Assembly (NCBI RefSeq): GCF_009910705.1
Contig: NZ_JAAAXJ010000001.1
Span: 1 to 64,000 of the forward strand
Direction of reading: 5' to 3'
Length of the DNA stretch: 64,000 nucleotides
Source of the DNA: Microvirga arsenatis
GTDB taxonomy: Bacteria > Pseudomonadota > Alphaproteobacteria > Rhizobiales > Beijerinckiaceae
In this document: piece after piece, positions 8,839 to 17,747 of the stretch
Layout: each line of letters begins with the position of its first letter
How positions within the stretch are numbered: position 1 is the stretch's first letter
Position numbers and translations under genes: made by a program
Notes under the pieces: model-generated
Told to the model about the DNA's origin: nothing
Database searches by the model: none
What the model saw: the letters and a program-made list of their open reading frames with translations, nothing else

Positions 8839-10320
8839 GTGCTACGAGAGACGATCCGCTTCTGGCGGCAGGGACGAGCCGTCGAGGTCGCAGGCTTTCA
8901 CCCGCGCACCACGCTCCTGGACTACCTGAGACTCCAGGAGCGGCGCGTGGGCACCAAGGAGGGCTGCGCGGAAGGCGATTGCGGCGCCTGCACCGTGGCC
9001 CTGGGCCGGATGCGGGGCGGACGCGTCCACTACGAGCCGGTCAATGCCTGCATCCTGCTGCTCGGCCAGATCGACGGGGCGGAGCTTGTCACGGTGGAGG
9101 ATCTCGCGGCGGGCGGCACCCTGCACCCGGTACAGGCCGCGATGGTGGAAGCCCACGGCTCGCAATGCGGCTTCTGCACTCCCGGCATCGTGATGAGCCT
9201 CTTCACCCTCTACCACGAGGGCGCACGCCCGCTCAGCCGCGAGGCCGTGAACGATGCGCTCGCAGGCAATCTTTGCCGCTGCACCGGCTACAGGCCCATC
9301 GTGGATGCGGCGCTCCGGGCCTGCAGCGCGGCGCCCGAGGACGGCTTCTCCGCCGCAGGCGATCGGACGGCGCAGGGCCTCACGTCCCTCGCCGATGGGC
9401 GGGACGTGTTCATCGGCAGCGAGGAAAGGTTCTTCGCCGCGCCGGCCAGCGAGGATTCGCTTGCCACGCTCTATGCCCGGCACCCCGACGCCACGCTCGT
9501 CGCCGGCTGCACGGATGTGGGCCTGTGGATCACCAAGGGCATGGCCGAGATCGAGAAGATCATCTGGCTCGGCCGCGTAGCGGAGCTCGACCGGATCGAG
9601 GAGACGGCCGAGGCGCTCGGAATCGGTGCCACCGCCACCCATGCCGAGGCGCGGCCTTCCCTCGCACGCATTGACCCAGACCTCGACGAGCTCATGCGCC
9701 GCTTCGGCTCGCTGCAGGTGCGCGCCTCGGGAACGGTCGGCGGCAACATCGCCAACGGCTCGCCCATCGGCGATCTCGCGCCGGCGCTGATCGCGTTGGG
9801 CGCGACGCTGGAGCTGCGGCGGGGCGAGGCCACGCGCAGCCTGCCGCTCGAAAGCTTCTTCATCGCCTACCGCAAGCAGGATCGCATGCCGGGCGAGTTC
9901 GTGCGCCGCGTGAGCGTGCCGAAGCTGAAAGGCAACGAGGTCTTTCGCGCCTACAAGATCTCCAAGCGCTTCGACGAGGACATCTCGGCGGCGATGGGCG
10001 CATTCAAGTTCACCCTCGATGGGCGGCGCATTGCGCAGGCGCGGGTTGCGTTCGGCGGCATGGCGGCGACGCCGAAGCGGGCTCCCGAGACGGAGCGGGC
10101 CCTCGCCGGCCTCTCCCTCGACGAGCCCTCGACCTGGGGCGACGCCATGGCCGCCATCGCGCGCGACTACCAGCCCCTCGACGATCACCGATCCTCGGCC
10201 GCGTATCGCGCGACGGTGGCGCGCAACCTCGTGTTCAAGGCCCTGAGCGAGAGCGCGTCGGGCGAGACCCGGGCCACGCGCATCATCGGCCGGCGCGAGT
10301 CGCTTGAGGCGGCGGAGTAG
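8839..10320 (+). CDS. xdhA: Xanthine dehydrogenase small subunit (2Fe-2S and FAD)
   Basis: First gene of a purine-catabolism operon. The 493-residue protein carries electrons from the Mo site to NAD+. Plant-type 2Fe-2S Cys are at 43, 48, 51 and 71, and the second 2Fe-2S cluster at 110, 113, 146 and 148 (SQCGFCTPG and LCRCTGYRP). An FAD-binding domain follows at about 195-370 and a CO-dehydrogenase flavoprotein C-terminal domain to the end. The GTG start at 8839 is supported by GGAGGA 6 bases upstream. The xdhB start lies 4 bases past the stop, implying translational coupling. Confidence 0.95.
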   Translation: MLRETIRFWRQGRAVEVAGFHPRTTLLDYLRLQERRVGTKEGCAEGDCGACTVALGRMRGGRVHYEPVNACILLLGQIDGAELVTVEDLAAGGTLHPVQAAMVEAHGSQCGFCTPGIVMSLFTLYHEGARPLSREAVNDALAGNLCRCTGYRPIVDAALRACSAAPEDGFSAAGDRTAQGLTSLADGRDVFIGSEERFFAAPASEDSLATLYARHPDATLVAGCTDVGLWITKGMAEIEKIIWLGRVAELDRIEETAEALGIGATATHAEARPSLARIDPDLDELMRRFGSLQVRASGTVGGNIANGSPIGDLAPALIALGATLELRRGEATRSLPLESFFIAYRKQDRMPGEFVRRVSVPKLKGNEVFRAYKISKRFDEDISAAMGAFKFTLDGRRIAQARVAFGGMAATPKRAPETERALAGLSLDEPSTWGDAMAAIARDYQPLDDHRSSAAYRATVARNLVFKALSESASGETRATRIIGRRESLEAAE

Positions 10321-10324
10321 GGCC

Positions 10325-12787
10325 ATGAACGAACAGCCGAAGCTCGCCGGTTCCACCTCCCCCTTGAGGGGGGAGGCCGCGCCGCAGGCGCGGGAGGGGG
10401 TGGGAAACGCGACCTCTCAAGACGTCGCGCTGCCACCCCGCCCCGGACCGCTCACGCGCTCCGACCCTCCCCCTCAAGGGGAGGGTGTTGAGGTTCTCCG
10501 CCACGTTCGCCAGCCCCTGCCGCACGATTCCGGCGTGAAGCACGTCCAGGGCGCGGCGCAGTACATCGACGACATCCGCGAGCCCGAGGGCACGCTGCAT
10601 ATCGCCATCGGCCAGTCGCCGAAGGCGCGGGGACGCCTGATCTCCCTCGACGTCTCGGCCGTGCGCGCGGTGCCCGGCGTCGTGGCGGTGCTGACCGCGG
10701 CGGACATCCCCGGCAAGAACGACGTGTCGCCCGCCTTCGGCGACGATCCGCTCTTCGTCGACACGGAGATCGGCTTTCTGGGCCAGGCCCTCTTCGCCGT
10801 CGTCGCCACGAGCCGCGACATCGCGCGCCGCGCCGTCAAGAAGGCGGTGATGGAGATCGAATTCGAGACGCCGAGCGTCACCGTGGAGGATGCGCTGGAG
10901 CGCGGCGAGACCGTGCTGCCGGATTATGCTTACGGCCGCGGCGATCCCAACGCGGTCATCGCGCAGGCGCCGAAGAAGCTCGAGGGTCAGTTCCGCATCG
11001 GCGGGCAGGAGCACTTCTACCTCGAGGGCCAGGTCGCCATGGCGATCCCGGGCGAGGACGGCGACATCCATGTCTATTCCTCGACCCAGCATCCCACGGA
11101 AGTGCAGCATGTGGTCGCCCGCGTGCTCGACATTCCCGATGCCTATGTCACCTGCGAGACCCGCCGCATGGGCGGCGGCTTCGGCGGCAAGGAGAGCCAG
11201 GCGACGCAATGGGCCGTGACCGCAGCGCTCGCCGCGCGCGTGACGGGGCGCCCGTGCAAGATCCGCCTCGACCGCGACGACGACTTCATCCTCACCGGCA
11301 AGCGCCACGACTTCCGCTGCGACTGGGCGGTGGGCTTCGACGGGGAGGGGCGCATCCAGGGCTATGCGGTGGATCTGCTCGCCCGCTGCGGCTATTCGGC
11401 GGATCTTTCCGGCGGCGTGGTGGACCGGGCGATGTTCCATGCGGACAATGCCTATTGGATGCCCGCTGTGCGCATCGCCTCGAAGAGGCTGAAAACCAAC
11501 ACGGTCTCCAACACGGCGTTTCGCGGCTTCGGCGGTCCGCAGGGGATGCTCGCCATCGAGCATGTGATGGACCGGATCGCCTGGGCGACGGGCCGCGATC
11601 CGCTCGACGTGCGCTACGCCAATTTCTACCGTCCGGGCGAGAACGTCACGCCCTACGGCATGGAGGTGGAGGAGACCGACACGCTCGTCAATCTCGTGCG
11701 CTCGCTGGAGGAGACGTCGAACTACCGCGCACGCCGGGAGGAGATCGCGGCCTTCAACGCCTCTTCGCCGATCATGAAGCGGGGCATCGCGCTGACCCCC
11801 GTGAAGTTCGGCATCAGCTTCACGCTCACGCACATGAACCAGGCCGGCGCCCTGGTGCATGTGTACCAGGACGGATCCGTGCATCTCAATCACGGCGGCA
11901 CCGAGATGGGGCAGGGGCTCTACATCAAGGTAGCGCAGGTGGTGGCCGAGGAGTTCGGCATCGCCATGGAGCGCGTGCGCATCACGGCGACCACGACAGC
12001 GAAGGTGCCCAACACCTCGCCGACGGCGGCCTCCTCGGGATCGGATCTCAACGGCATGGCGGCGAAGGTTGCGGCGGGCGCGATCAAGAGGCGCATGACG
12101 GCTTTTGCCTCCGAAGCCTACGGCGTGCCGGAGGATCAGATCGCGTTCCGTGACGACCGGGTGTTCATCGGCAACCAGAGCTTGTCCTTCGACGAGCTCG
12201 CGAAGAAATGCATCGCCGCCCGCGTGCCGCTCTCGGAGGCCGGGCATTACAAGACGCCGAAGATCACCTGGAACCGGGAAAAGGGAACCGGCCGGCCCTT
12301 CTTCTACTTCGCCTACGGCGCGGCGTGCTCCGAGGTCATCGTCGACACGCTCACCGGCGAGAACCGCCTGCTGCGCACGGACATCCTCCACGATGTCGGA
12401 CGCTCCCTGAACCCGGCCATCGACATCGGGCAGATCGAGGGCGGCTTCGTGCAGGGCATGGGCTGGCTCACCACGGAGGAGCTGGTCTTCGCCAAGGACG
12501 GCCGCCTGCTCACGCACGCGCCCTCCACCTACAAGATCCCGGTCGCTTCCGACGTGCCCGCCGCCTTCAACGTGGCGCTCTATCCCAACACCAACCGGGA
12601 GGAGACGATCTACCGCTCGAAGGCGGTGGGCGAGCCGCCGATCATGCTGGCCAACAGCGTGTTCTGCGCGCTGGCGGATGCGATTCATTCGCTCGATCCC
12701 TCGAAGCCCGTTCCGCTCAATGCGCCCGCGACGCCCGAGGCGATCCTGCGCGCCTGCGAGGCGCTGCGGGGGAGGCCGATGGGGTGA
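10325..12787 (+). CDS. xdhB: Xanthine dehydrogenase molybdopterin-binding large subunit with repeat-encoded N-terminal insertion
   Basis: The 820-residue catalytic subunit hydroxylates hypoxanthine and xanthine. The molybdopterin motifs MGGGFGGKES, FRGFGGPQG and GTEMGQGLYIKVAQ are present, and the catalytic Glu lies in VGEPPIML near the C-terminus. The family usually starts close to the stretch here reading RQPLPHDSGVKHVQG and is about 775 residues long. In this copy residues of about 10-56 come from a palindromic GC-rich repeat (10353-10490) that stays in frame. No in-frame ATG, GTG or TTG lies between the repeat and the conserved domain early enough to avoid it, so the repeat seems to be translated. 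The xdhC start overlaps the stop by 3 bases. Confidence 0.95.
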   Translation: MNEQPKLAGSTSPLRGEAAPQAREGVGNATSQDVALPPRPGPLTRSDPPPQGEGVEVLRHVRQPLPHDSGVKHVQGAAQYIDDIREPEGTLHIAIGQSPKARGRLISLDVSAVRAVPGVVAVLTAADIPGKNDVSPAFGDDPLFVDTEIGFLGQALFAVVATSRDIARRAVKKAVMEIEFETPSVTVEDALERGETVLPDYAYGRGDPNAVIAQAPKKLEGQFRIGGQEHFYLEGQVAMAIPGEDGDIHVYSSTQHPTEVQHVVARVLDIPDAYVTCETRRMGGGFGGKESQATQWAVTAALAARVTGRPCKIRLDRDDDFILTGKRHDFRCDWAVGFDGEGRIQGYAVDLLARCGYSADLSGGVVDRAMFHADNAYWMPAVRIASKRLKTNTVSNTAFRGFGGPQGMLAIEHVMDRIAWATGRDPLDVRYANFYRPGENVTPYGMEVEETDTLVNLVRSLEETSNYRARREEIAAFNASSPIMKRGIALTPVKFGISFTLTHMNQAGALVHVYQDGSVHLNHGGTEMGQGLYIKVAQVVAEEFGIAMERVRITATTTAKVPNTSPTAASSGSDLNGMAAKVAAGAIKRRMTAFASEAYGVPEDQIAFRDDRVFIGNQSLSFDELAKKCIAARVPLSEAGHYKTPKITWNREKGTGRPFFYFAYGAACSEVIVDTLTGENRLLRTDILHDVGRSLNPAIDIGQIEGGFVQGMGWLTTEELVFAKDGRLLTHAPSTYKIPVASDVPAAFNVALYPNTNREETIYRSKAVGEPPIMLANSVFCALADAIHSLDPSKPVPLNAPATPEAILRACEALRGRPMG
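10353..10490. repeat. GC-rich palindromic repeat, family A, copy inside xdhB
   Basis: Two arms, each itself a small hairpin (CTCCCCCTTGAGGGGGGAG near 10357 and CCCTCCCCCTCAAGGGGAGG near 10468), face each other around a short spacer. The same design occurs in noncoding DNA near 16656, 23862 and 45896. This copy is a whole number of codons without stops in the xdhB frame. Confidence 0.8.
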
Positions 12788-13749
12788 GGGTCTGGCACCA
12801 GCTCACCGATTTCGTGCAGCGGCACGGAGCCGCCGCCCTCATCACCGTGCATGACGTGAAAGGCTCCGCTCCCCGCGAGGTCGGCGCGCGCATGGTGGTG
12901 CGGCCCGACGGCGCCTTCCACGGCACCATCGGCGGCGGACAGCTCGAATTCCGCATGCTCGACATCGCCCGCGAGATGCTGATGGCGGGACGCGGCCCCG
13001 CGCGCATCGTCGATCAGGCCCTCGGGCCCGACCTTGGCCAGTGCTGCGGCGGGCGGGTGAAGATCCTGATCGAGACCTTCGACGGCCGCGACATGGAGGA
13101 CCTCTCAGGCCTCACGGAGGCCGAGGCGGAGGGCGGGCTGTTCGAGCTCGAATGCCGCCTGGAGGACGGCCGCGTGAAGCGCGACTTCGCCTCCGCCGTC
13201 GGCGACGACCGCTGGACCGGCTGGCGCGAGACCCACGGCGAGGCGCGCACGCCCGTTCTCCTGTTCGGCGCGGGCCATGTGGGGCGCGCGCTCGTGCTCA
13301 CCCTCGCGCCCCTGCCGTTCGCGGTCCGTTGGCTCGATGACCGGGAGGGTGCCTTCCCGTCCCATGTGCCGCCGAACGTGAGGGCGGTTCGGATGCGCGA
13401 TCCCGCGGCGGAGATAGACGGGGCGAGGCCGGATTCCTTCATCCTGGTCATGACCCACGATCACCCCCTCGACATGGCCATCACCGTGGCGGCCCTGAGG
13501 CGGGACTTTCCCTATGTGGGCCTCATCGGCAGCGCCACGAAGCGGGCGAGGTTCGAGAAAAGGTTTCGGGAGCTGGGGCTGCCCGAGGCGAAGATCCGCT
13601 CCCTCGTCTGCCCCGTCGGGCTTCCCGGCATCGCCGGCAAGGACCCGGCGGTGATTGCAGCCTCCGTGACCGCGCAGCTGCTGCAGGTGCGGGAGCAGGG
13701 GCGTCTTGCCGGAAACCTCTCGCCTCCCGCCGCCTCCAACGATAGATAA
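12784..13749 (+). CDS. xdhC: Xanthine dehydrogenase accessory protein XdhC
   Basis: The 321-residue chaperone binds and sulfurates the molybdenum cofactor before its insertion into XdhB. The N-terminal XdhC/CoxI domain has the pattern GSAPREVGARMVV and the conserved GQCCGGRVKIL, and the C-terminal Rossmann-like XdhC domain contains LLFGAGHVGRAL. GTG at 12784 overlaps the xdhB stop in the form GTGA, which decides the start. Guanine deaminase follows after 6 bases, so the four genes form one operon. Confidence 0.93.
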   Translation: MRVWHQLTDFVQRHGAAALITVHDVKGSAPREVGARMVVRPDGAFHGTIGGGQLEFRMLDIAREMLMAGRGPARIVDQALGPDLGQCCGGRVKILIETFDGRDMEDLSGLTEAEAEGGLFELECRLEDGRVKRDFASAVGDDRWTGWRETHGEARTPVLLFGAGHVGRALVLTLAPLPFAVRWLDDREGAFPSHVPPNVRAVRMRDPAAEIDGARPDSFILVMTHDHPLDMAITVAALRRDFPYVGLIGSATKRARFEKRFRELGLPEAKIRSLVCPVGLPGIAGKDPAVIAASVTAQLLQVREQGRLAGNLSPPAASNDR

Positions 13750-13755
13750 GCGTCC

Positions 13756-14241
13756 ATGAGCACCAGCAAACCCGAAGATCAACGCTATCTGGCGCGCGCC
13801 GTCGCCCTGTCCCGCGAGCATATGGAGGGGGGCGAGGGAGGCCCGTTCGGTGCCGTGATCGTGCGCGACGGCACGATTCTGGCCGAGGGCTGGAACCAGG
13901 TCACCTCCGCCAAGGACCCCACGGCACACGCGGAGGTCACGGCGATCCGCCGCGCCTGCCAGGCGGTGGGCGACTTCTCGCTCGAAGGCGCCACCCTCTA
14001 CACGAGCTGCGAGCCGTGCCCCATGTGCCTGGCCTCCGCTTATTGGGCCCGGGTGAGCCGCATCGTCTATGCCAATACCCGCCAGGATGCGGCCGAGATC
14101 GGCTTCGACGACAGCCTGATCTACGACGAGATCTCCAAACCCATCTCCGAACGGCTGATCCCCATGGACCACCTGCCGAGCCTGGAGGCCAAGGCCGTGT
14201 TCGACGCCTGGGCGGACAAGGACGACAAGATCGCCTATTAA
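13756..14241 (+). CDS. guaD: Guanine deaminase (CDA-fold, GuaD type)
   Basis: The 161-residue nucleoside-deaminase-fold protein has zinc ligand and catalytic Glu in THAHAE-like AHAEVTAI, and the zinc Cys pair in CEPCPMC. The C-terminal segment ending in WADKDDKIAY resembles the swapped tail of Bacillus-type GuaD. Position directly after xdhABC supports conversion of guanine to xanthine, the substrate of XdhAB. A tRNA adenosine deaminase is less likely given the operon and tail. Confidence 0.88.
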   Translation: MSTSKPEDQRYLARAVALSREHMEGGEGGPFGAVIVRDGTILAEGWNQVTSAKDPTAHAEVTAIRRACQAVGDFSLEGATLYTSCEPCPMCLASAYWARVSRIVYANTRQDAAEIGFDDSLIYDEISKPISERLIPMDHLPSLEAKAVFDAWADKDDKIAY

Positions 14242-14296
14242 TTTCCGGCCAAGCCGCTTATCTGAGCCTCACCCGATCACAGACCGAGACCAGCCC

Positions 14297-14905
14297 ATGC
14301 CCCGCGTCACCACCATCGTCCGCAAGCCCGCCGTGAAGGCCGACCGCGTCGTCGACACCATCACCCTCGACCACGCGGCCCGCAACCGCCGCCACGGCAC
14401 GCTGAGGGGCGAGGGCGGAACCGAGATCCATCTCGACCTCGATATGGAGACCACCATCAATGACGGCGACGCCCTGCGGCTCGAGGACGGGCGGCTCGTC
14501 CAGGTGAAGGCTAAGCCTGAGTCCCTGCTCGAGGTGAGGGCCGAGAACCCCTTGCGCCTCATGCGCCTCGCCTGGCATCTCGGCAGCAATCACGGCCTCG
14601 CCGAGATCGCGGCCGATGCCCTCTACATCGAGAACAACCCGGCGCTGGCGGAACTCGCCCGCGGGCAGGGCTGCACCGTGACCCCCGTGGAGCGGCCCTT
14701 CCGGCCGGAGCGCAGCACCCATGTCTGCGACCATGACCACGGGCATCACCACCATCATCACGGGCATTCCCATGGCCATGACCACGGGCATGCTCACGGC
14801 CACGATCATGCGCACGATCACAAGCACGGTCACGACCATCATCACCACGATCACGGCCCCGGCTGCGGATGCGGCCACCATCATGGACACAAGCACGACC
14901 ACTGA
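14297..14905 (+). CDS. ureE: Urease accessory protein UreE with long His-rich tail
   Basis: The 202-residue nickel metallochaperone has an N-terminal peptide-binding-like domain (to about 75), then the metal-binding domain containing RLAWHLGSNHG and a conserved C-terminal core to about 135. Roughly the last 60 residues contain about 32 His plus the Cys pair GCGCG. The tail stores several Ni2+ ions in related proteins. No other urease gene is in the window. It begins 55 bases after guaD, and its link to purine breakdown (urate to allantoin to urea) is inference. Confidence 0.93.
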   Translation: MPRVTTIVRKPAVKADRVVDTITLDHAARNRRHGTLRGEGGTEIHLDLDMETTINDGDALRLEDGRLVQVKAKPESLLEVRAENPLRLMRLAWHLGSNHGLAEIAADALYIENNPALAELARGQGCTVTPVERPFRPERSTHVCDHDHGHHHHHHGHSHGHDHGHAHGHDHAHDHKHGHDHHHHDHGPGCGCGHHHGHKHDH

Positions 14906-14926
14906 TCGGTCCTGACGCTCTCGACT

Positions 14927-15397
14927 ATGTCCAAGACCACCCGCGCGACCTTGGCCCTGCAGCAGGCGGGCGTGCCCTTCACGGTGCATTCCTACGCGTA
15001 CGATCCGAACGCGGAGCGCATCGGCCTGCAGGCGGCGGAAGCCATGGGCGCCGACCCGTCGAGCGTGCTGAAAACCCTGATGGTGCTGGTGGACAACAAG
15101 CCCGCCTGCGTGATCCTGCCCTCCGACCGCGAGGTCAACCTGAAGAAGCTCGCCGCGGCCTTGGGCGGCAAGGCGGCCCAGATGATGAAGCCGGCCGATG
15201 CGGAGCGCATCACCGGCTACCATGTGGGCGGCATCAGCCCCTTCGGCCAGAAGAAGCGCGTGCCGACCGTGCTGGAGCAATCGGCCTTCGAGCACGCCGA
15301 GGTGTTCATCAACGGCGGCCAGCGGGGGCTGCAGGTGAAGCTCGATCCGCGCGCGGCGGCTGAGGTGCTGGGCGCGAAGGTGGCTGGGGTGGTTTGA
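14927..15397 (+). CDS. ybaK: Cys-tRNA(Pro)/Cys-tRNA(Cys) deacylase, YbaK/EbsC family
   Basis: The 156-residue protein is a full-length YbaK domain: a conserved N-terminal region with VHSYAYDP, the LKTLMVLVD strand, the Lys-rich NLKKLAAALGGK region, and GYHVGGISPFGQKK typical of YbaK. The family hydrolyses mischarged aminoacyl-tRNA in trans to prolyl-tRNA synthetase. It lies 21 bases after ureE and may be cotranscribed, though the functions are unrelated. A palindromic repeat follows it. Confidence 0.92.
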   Translation: MSKTTRATLALQQAGVPFTVHSYAYDPNAERIGLQAAEAMGADPSSVLKTLMVLVDNKPACVILPSDREVNLKKLAAALGGKAAQMMKPADAERITGYHVGGISPFGQKKRVPTVLEQSAFEHAEVFINGGQRGLQVKLDPRAAAEVLGAKVAGVV

Positions 15398-15410
15398 AAT
15401 CTCCCCAGCC

Positions 15411-15498
15411 CGTCGTGGCCGGGCTTGTCCGGCCGTCCAGGTTTTTCACCTGCCTTACTGTCATTCCGGGCTCGACCTAGGGTCGCCCCGGAATGACA
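15411..15498. repeat. Palindromic repeat, family B, diverged copy
   Basis: Two inverted modules, one around GGCCGGGCTTGTCCGGCC and one pairing GTCATTCCGGGC with CCCCGGAATGAC, share the layout of the copies at 29830, 47865 and 50265. It fills most of the gap between ybaK and dusA and may act as a terminator for the upstream genes. Confidence 0.65.
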
Positions 15499-15585
15499 GC
15501 GAGAAGCCTGCCTATTTGCCTTGAGGCCATCGTACCCATATGAAAAGGCCTGTTTCCTTACACCCGACCAACCGCTCTGCCGAAG

Positions 15586-16590
15586 ATGACCCAAAAGTTC
15601 TTCACCGTGGCCCCCATGATGGACTGGACCGACCGGCATTGCCGGGCGTTCCATCGCGTCCTGTCGCGCCGGGCGCGGCTCTATACGGAGATGGTCACCA
15701 CGGGGGCGGTCATTCACGGGCCGCGGGAGCGCCTGCTCGGGTTCAGCGCGGCCGAGCATCCGGTGGCGGTGCAGCTCGGCGGGTCCGATCCGAAGGAGCT
15801 GGTGGAGGCAGCGAAGATCTGCGCTGATTTCGGCTACGACGAGATCAATCTCAATGTGGGCTGCCCCTCCGACCGGGTGCAGAACGGCCGCTTCGGCGCC
15901 TGCCTGATGCAGGAGCCGGTACTGGTGGGCGAGTGCGTGGCGGCCATGAAGGCGGCCGTCTCCCTGCCGGTGACGGTGAAGTGCCGGATCGGGGTGGACG
16001 ATCAGGACCCGGAGGAGGCCCTGAACCGCCTCACCGATTGCGTGGTGGCGGCCGGCTGCGACGAGCTGACGGTCCATGCCCGCAAGGCCTGGCTGAAAGG
16101 CCTGTCGCCCAAGGAGAACCGGGACATTCCGCCCCTCGACTATCCCAGGGTCTATCGCCTGAAGCAGGCCCGCCCGGATCTGCCCATCGCGATCAACGGC
16201 GGCATCAAGACCTGGCCCGAGATCCACGAGCACCTGAGGCACGTGGACGGCGTGATGCTCGGCCGCGCGGCCTATCAGGAGCCGGAAATCCTGCTCGGGG
16301 TCGATCCCGGGCTCTACGGCGAATCCGCGCCCGTGGCCGATGGTTTCGAGGCCATCGCGGCCTACGAGCCCTACATCGCGGAGCAGCTCGAAAAGGGCGA
16401 GCGCCTGCACAACATCACCCGCCACATGCTCGGCCTCTTCACCGGCCGCCCAGGCGCGCGCGCCTATCGCCGCCATCTCGCCACCGAGGCCGTGAAGCCC
16501 GGCGCGAACCTGCAGACCTTGAGGGATGCGGTGGCGCATGTGCAGCGGGAGACGGCGGCACTCGAGGCGAGACTGGCTGCGGCGGAGTAA
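15586..16590 (+). CDS. dusA: tRNA-dihydrouridine(20/20a) synthase DusA
   Basis: The 334-residue flavoenzyme reduces uridine in the tRNA D loop. The FMN barrel start TVAPMMDWTDRHCR and the catalytic-Cys motif NVGCPSDRVQNG (Cys93) are visible, as is the FMN phosphate site with GRAAYQEP. The DusA-specific C-terminal helical domain (HMLGLFTGRPGAR) separates it from DusB and DusC. It appears monocistronic. Confidence 0.95.
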   Translation: MTQKFFTVAPMMDWTDRHCRAFHRVLSRRARLYTEMVTTGAVIHGPRERLLGFSAAEHPVAVQLGGSDPKELVEAAKICADFGYDEINLNVGCPSDRVQNGRFGACLMQEPVLVGECVAAMKAAVSLPVTVKCRIGVDDQDPEEALNRLTDCVVAAGCDELTVHARKAWLKGLSPKENRDIPPLDYPRVYRLKQARPDLPIAINGGIKTWPEIHEHLRHVDGVMLGRAAYQEPEILLGVDPGLYGESAPVADGFEAIAAYEPYIAEQLEKGERLHNITRHMLGLFTGRPGARAYRRHLATEAVKPGANLQTLRDAVAHVQRETAALEARLAAAE

Positions 16591-16605
16591 CGTTCGGTCG
16601 TCATC

Positions 16606-16820
16606 CCGGGGCTGCGGAGCAGAACCAGAGATCGCATGACGAGTGTGGCTCCTTGACCTCTCCCTGAGGGAGAGGTCGCGCCTTCAGGCGCGAGTGAGGG
16701 GTTGCGCCCTCTCCGGAAAGACCTGTAACCCCTCACCCCAACCCTCTCCCTCAGGGAGAGGGAGTTTAGAGCTATATCCTGCGCCCGATCCCGGATCGGG
16801 TCCGCCGTCCGGGATGACAG
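16606..16820. repeat. Compound palindromic repeat: family A copy nested in family B-like arms
   Basis: The outer arms are GTCATCCCGG at about 16607 and CCGGGATGAC at about 16809. Inside, family A arms CCTCTCCCTGAGGGAGAGG (about 16657) and CCCTCTCCCTCAGGGAGAGGG (about 16742) face each other. The whole intergenic region between dusA and the convergent protease gene consists of this structure. Confidence 0.7.
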
Positions 16821-16824
16821 CGCA

Positions 16825-17532
16825 TCAACCGGCGCTATCCTTCCCCCGCAGGATCAACCGGTTGCCCCGCACCTCGTAGGATTCCAGCCGCTCCAAAAAA
16901 CTCATGCCGAGGAGATTGGCGTGGAGCACGTCCGCGCGGGCGATCAGCGCGCGGACGTTGCGCGCGGTGATCGAGCCGACGGTCAGGCTCTCGATCACCA
17001 CCGGAGCGGCGAGCGCGGCGCCGTTGGCGGTGGAGACGGGAACGGAATAGGTCAGCGTCTCCGGATTGAAGCCGAGGGCCGCGGCGTTCTCCGCCCGCAG
17101 GACCACGGTGCTGGCGCCGGTGTCGAAGATGAAGCGGGTCTCCCGTCCGTTCACCTTAGCCTGCACCAGGAAGCTGCCGTCCATCCGGCGCGCCGCCACC
17201 ACCTCGCCCCCCGGCGCGACGACGGTGCGACCCACCGCGATGTCGCCGATGGCGCGGTCGAGCACCGCCTGCAACTCGTCGCGGGAGGCATAGGTGACGA
17301 GGAGGGCGATGAGGATGCCGCCGCTCGCCGCGACGGCCTGGATGCCGTAGGTCCAGTGCCGCACGAAGCCCTCGACGATGCCAGCCGCCATGATGAGGCA
17401 GACCCCGCCGAACCCGAGGAGGCCTGCGGCCTCCAGGGCCGGGAGCGGTCCGACCGGGTCCTCGGCGAAGAGTCCCGCCAGGAGGGCGCCGATCAGGAGA
17501 AGCAGGCCTGCGCCGCGAATCCCCGGCATCAT
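16825..17532 (-). CDS. Retropepsin-like aspartic protease (clan AA, TIGR02281-type)
   Basis: The 235-residue protein has two or three hydrophobic segments in the first ~95 residues, then a periplasmic single-lobe aspartyl protease domain with the catalytic motif FIFDTGASTVVL and the flap-side region TANGAALAAPVVI. The fold is known to need dimerisation for activity. Its ATG overlaps the stop of the upstream DUF1289 gene (ATGA), so the two are translated together. The substrate is unknown. Confidence 0.85.
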   Translation of the reverse strand: MMPGIRGAGLLLLIGALLAGLFAEDPVGPLPALEAAGLLGFGGVCLIMAAGIVEGFVRHWTYGIQAVAASGGILIALLVTYASRDELQAVLDRAIGDIAVGRTVVAPGGEVVAARRMDGSFLVQAKVNGRETRFIFDTGASTVVLRAENAAALGFNPETLTYSVPVSTANGAALAAPVVIESLTVGSITARNVRALIARADVLHANLLGMSFLERLESYEVRGNRLILRGKDSAG

Positions 17533-17744
17533 CGCGCCTTGTCGGGCTCTGGGGCGAAGGGGGATTCGAGGGAGAAGGCCAGGCGCATGCGCTCCGGCAG
17601 CTCGGCCATGATCTTCTGGCGCTCCTCCTCCGTGATCCGGTACCAGCGGGTGATCTCCTCGCGCGTGCGGCCGCAGCCTTCGCAGAGGCCCGTCTCGGAA
17701 TCGAGGGTGCAGACGCGGATGCAGGGGCTGGAAACGCGGGTCAT
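17529..17744 (-). CDS. DUF1289 small Cys-rich protein
   Basis: The 71-residue protein has four Cys in the arrangement SPCIRVC...GLCEGCGRT, followed by REEITRWYRITEEER, the hallmark of DUF1289. These small putative metal-binding proteins have no settled function. The stop overlaps the start of the protease gene by 4 bases. A repeat resembling a common rhizobial element lies immediately upstream, at 17748-17795. Confidence 0.88.
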   Translation of the reverse strand: MTRVSSPCIRVCTLDSETGLCEGCGRTREEITRWYRITEEERQKIMAELPERMRLAFSLESPFAPEPDKAR

Positions 17745-17747
17745 CCT

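Noticed and set aside
10283..12688. About 800-codon open frame antisense to xdhB
   Set aside because: GC-rich shadow of xdhB; no domain pattern, and composition is dominated by Arg, His, Gly and Leu.
14721..14905. Repeated CACGAC/CATGGC-type units in ureE that look like a short tandem repeat or CRISPR-like
   Set aside because: These are codons of the His-rich tail; no spacers or regular unit length.
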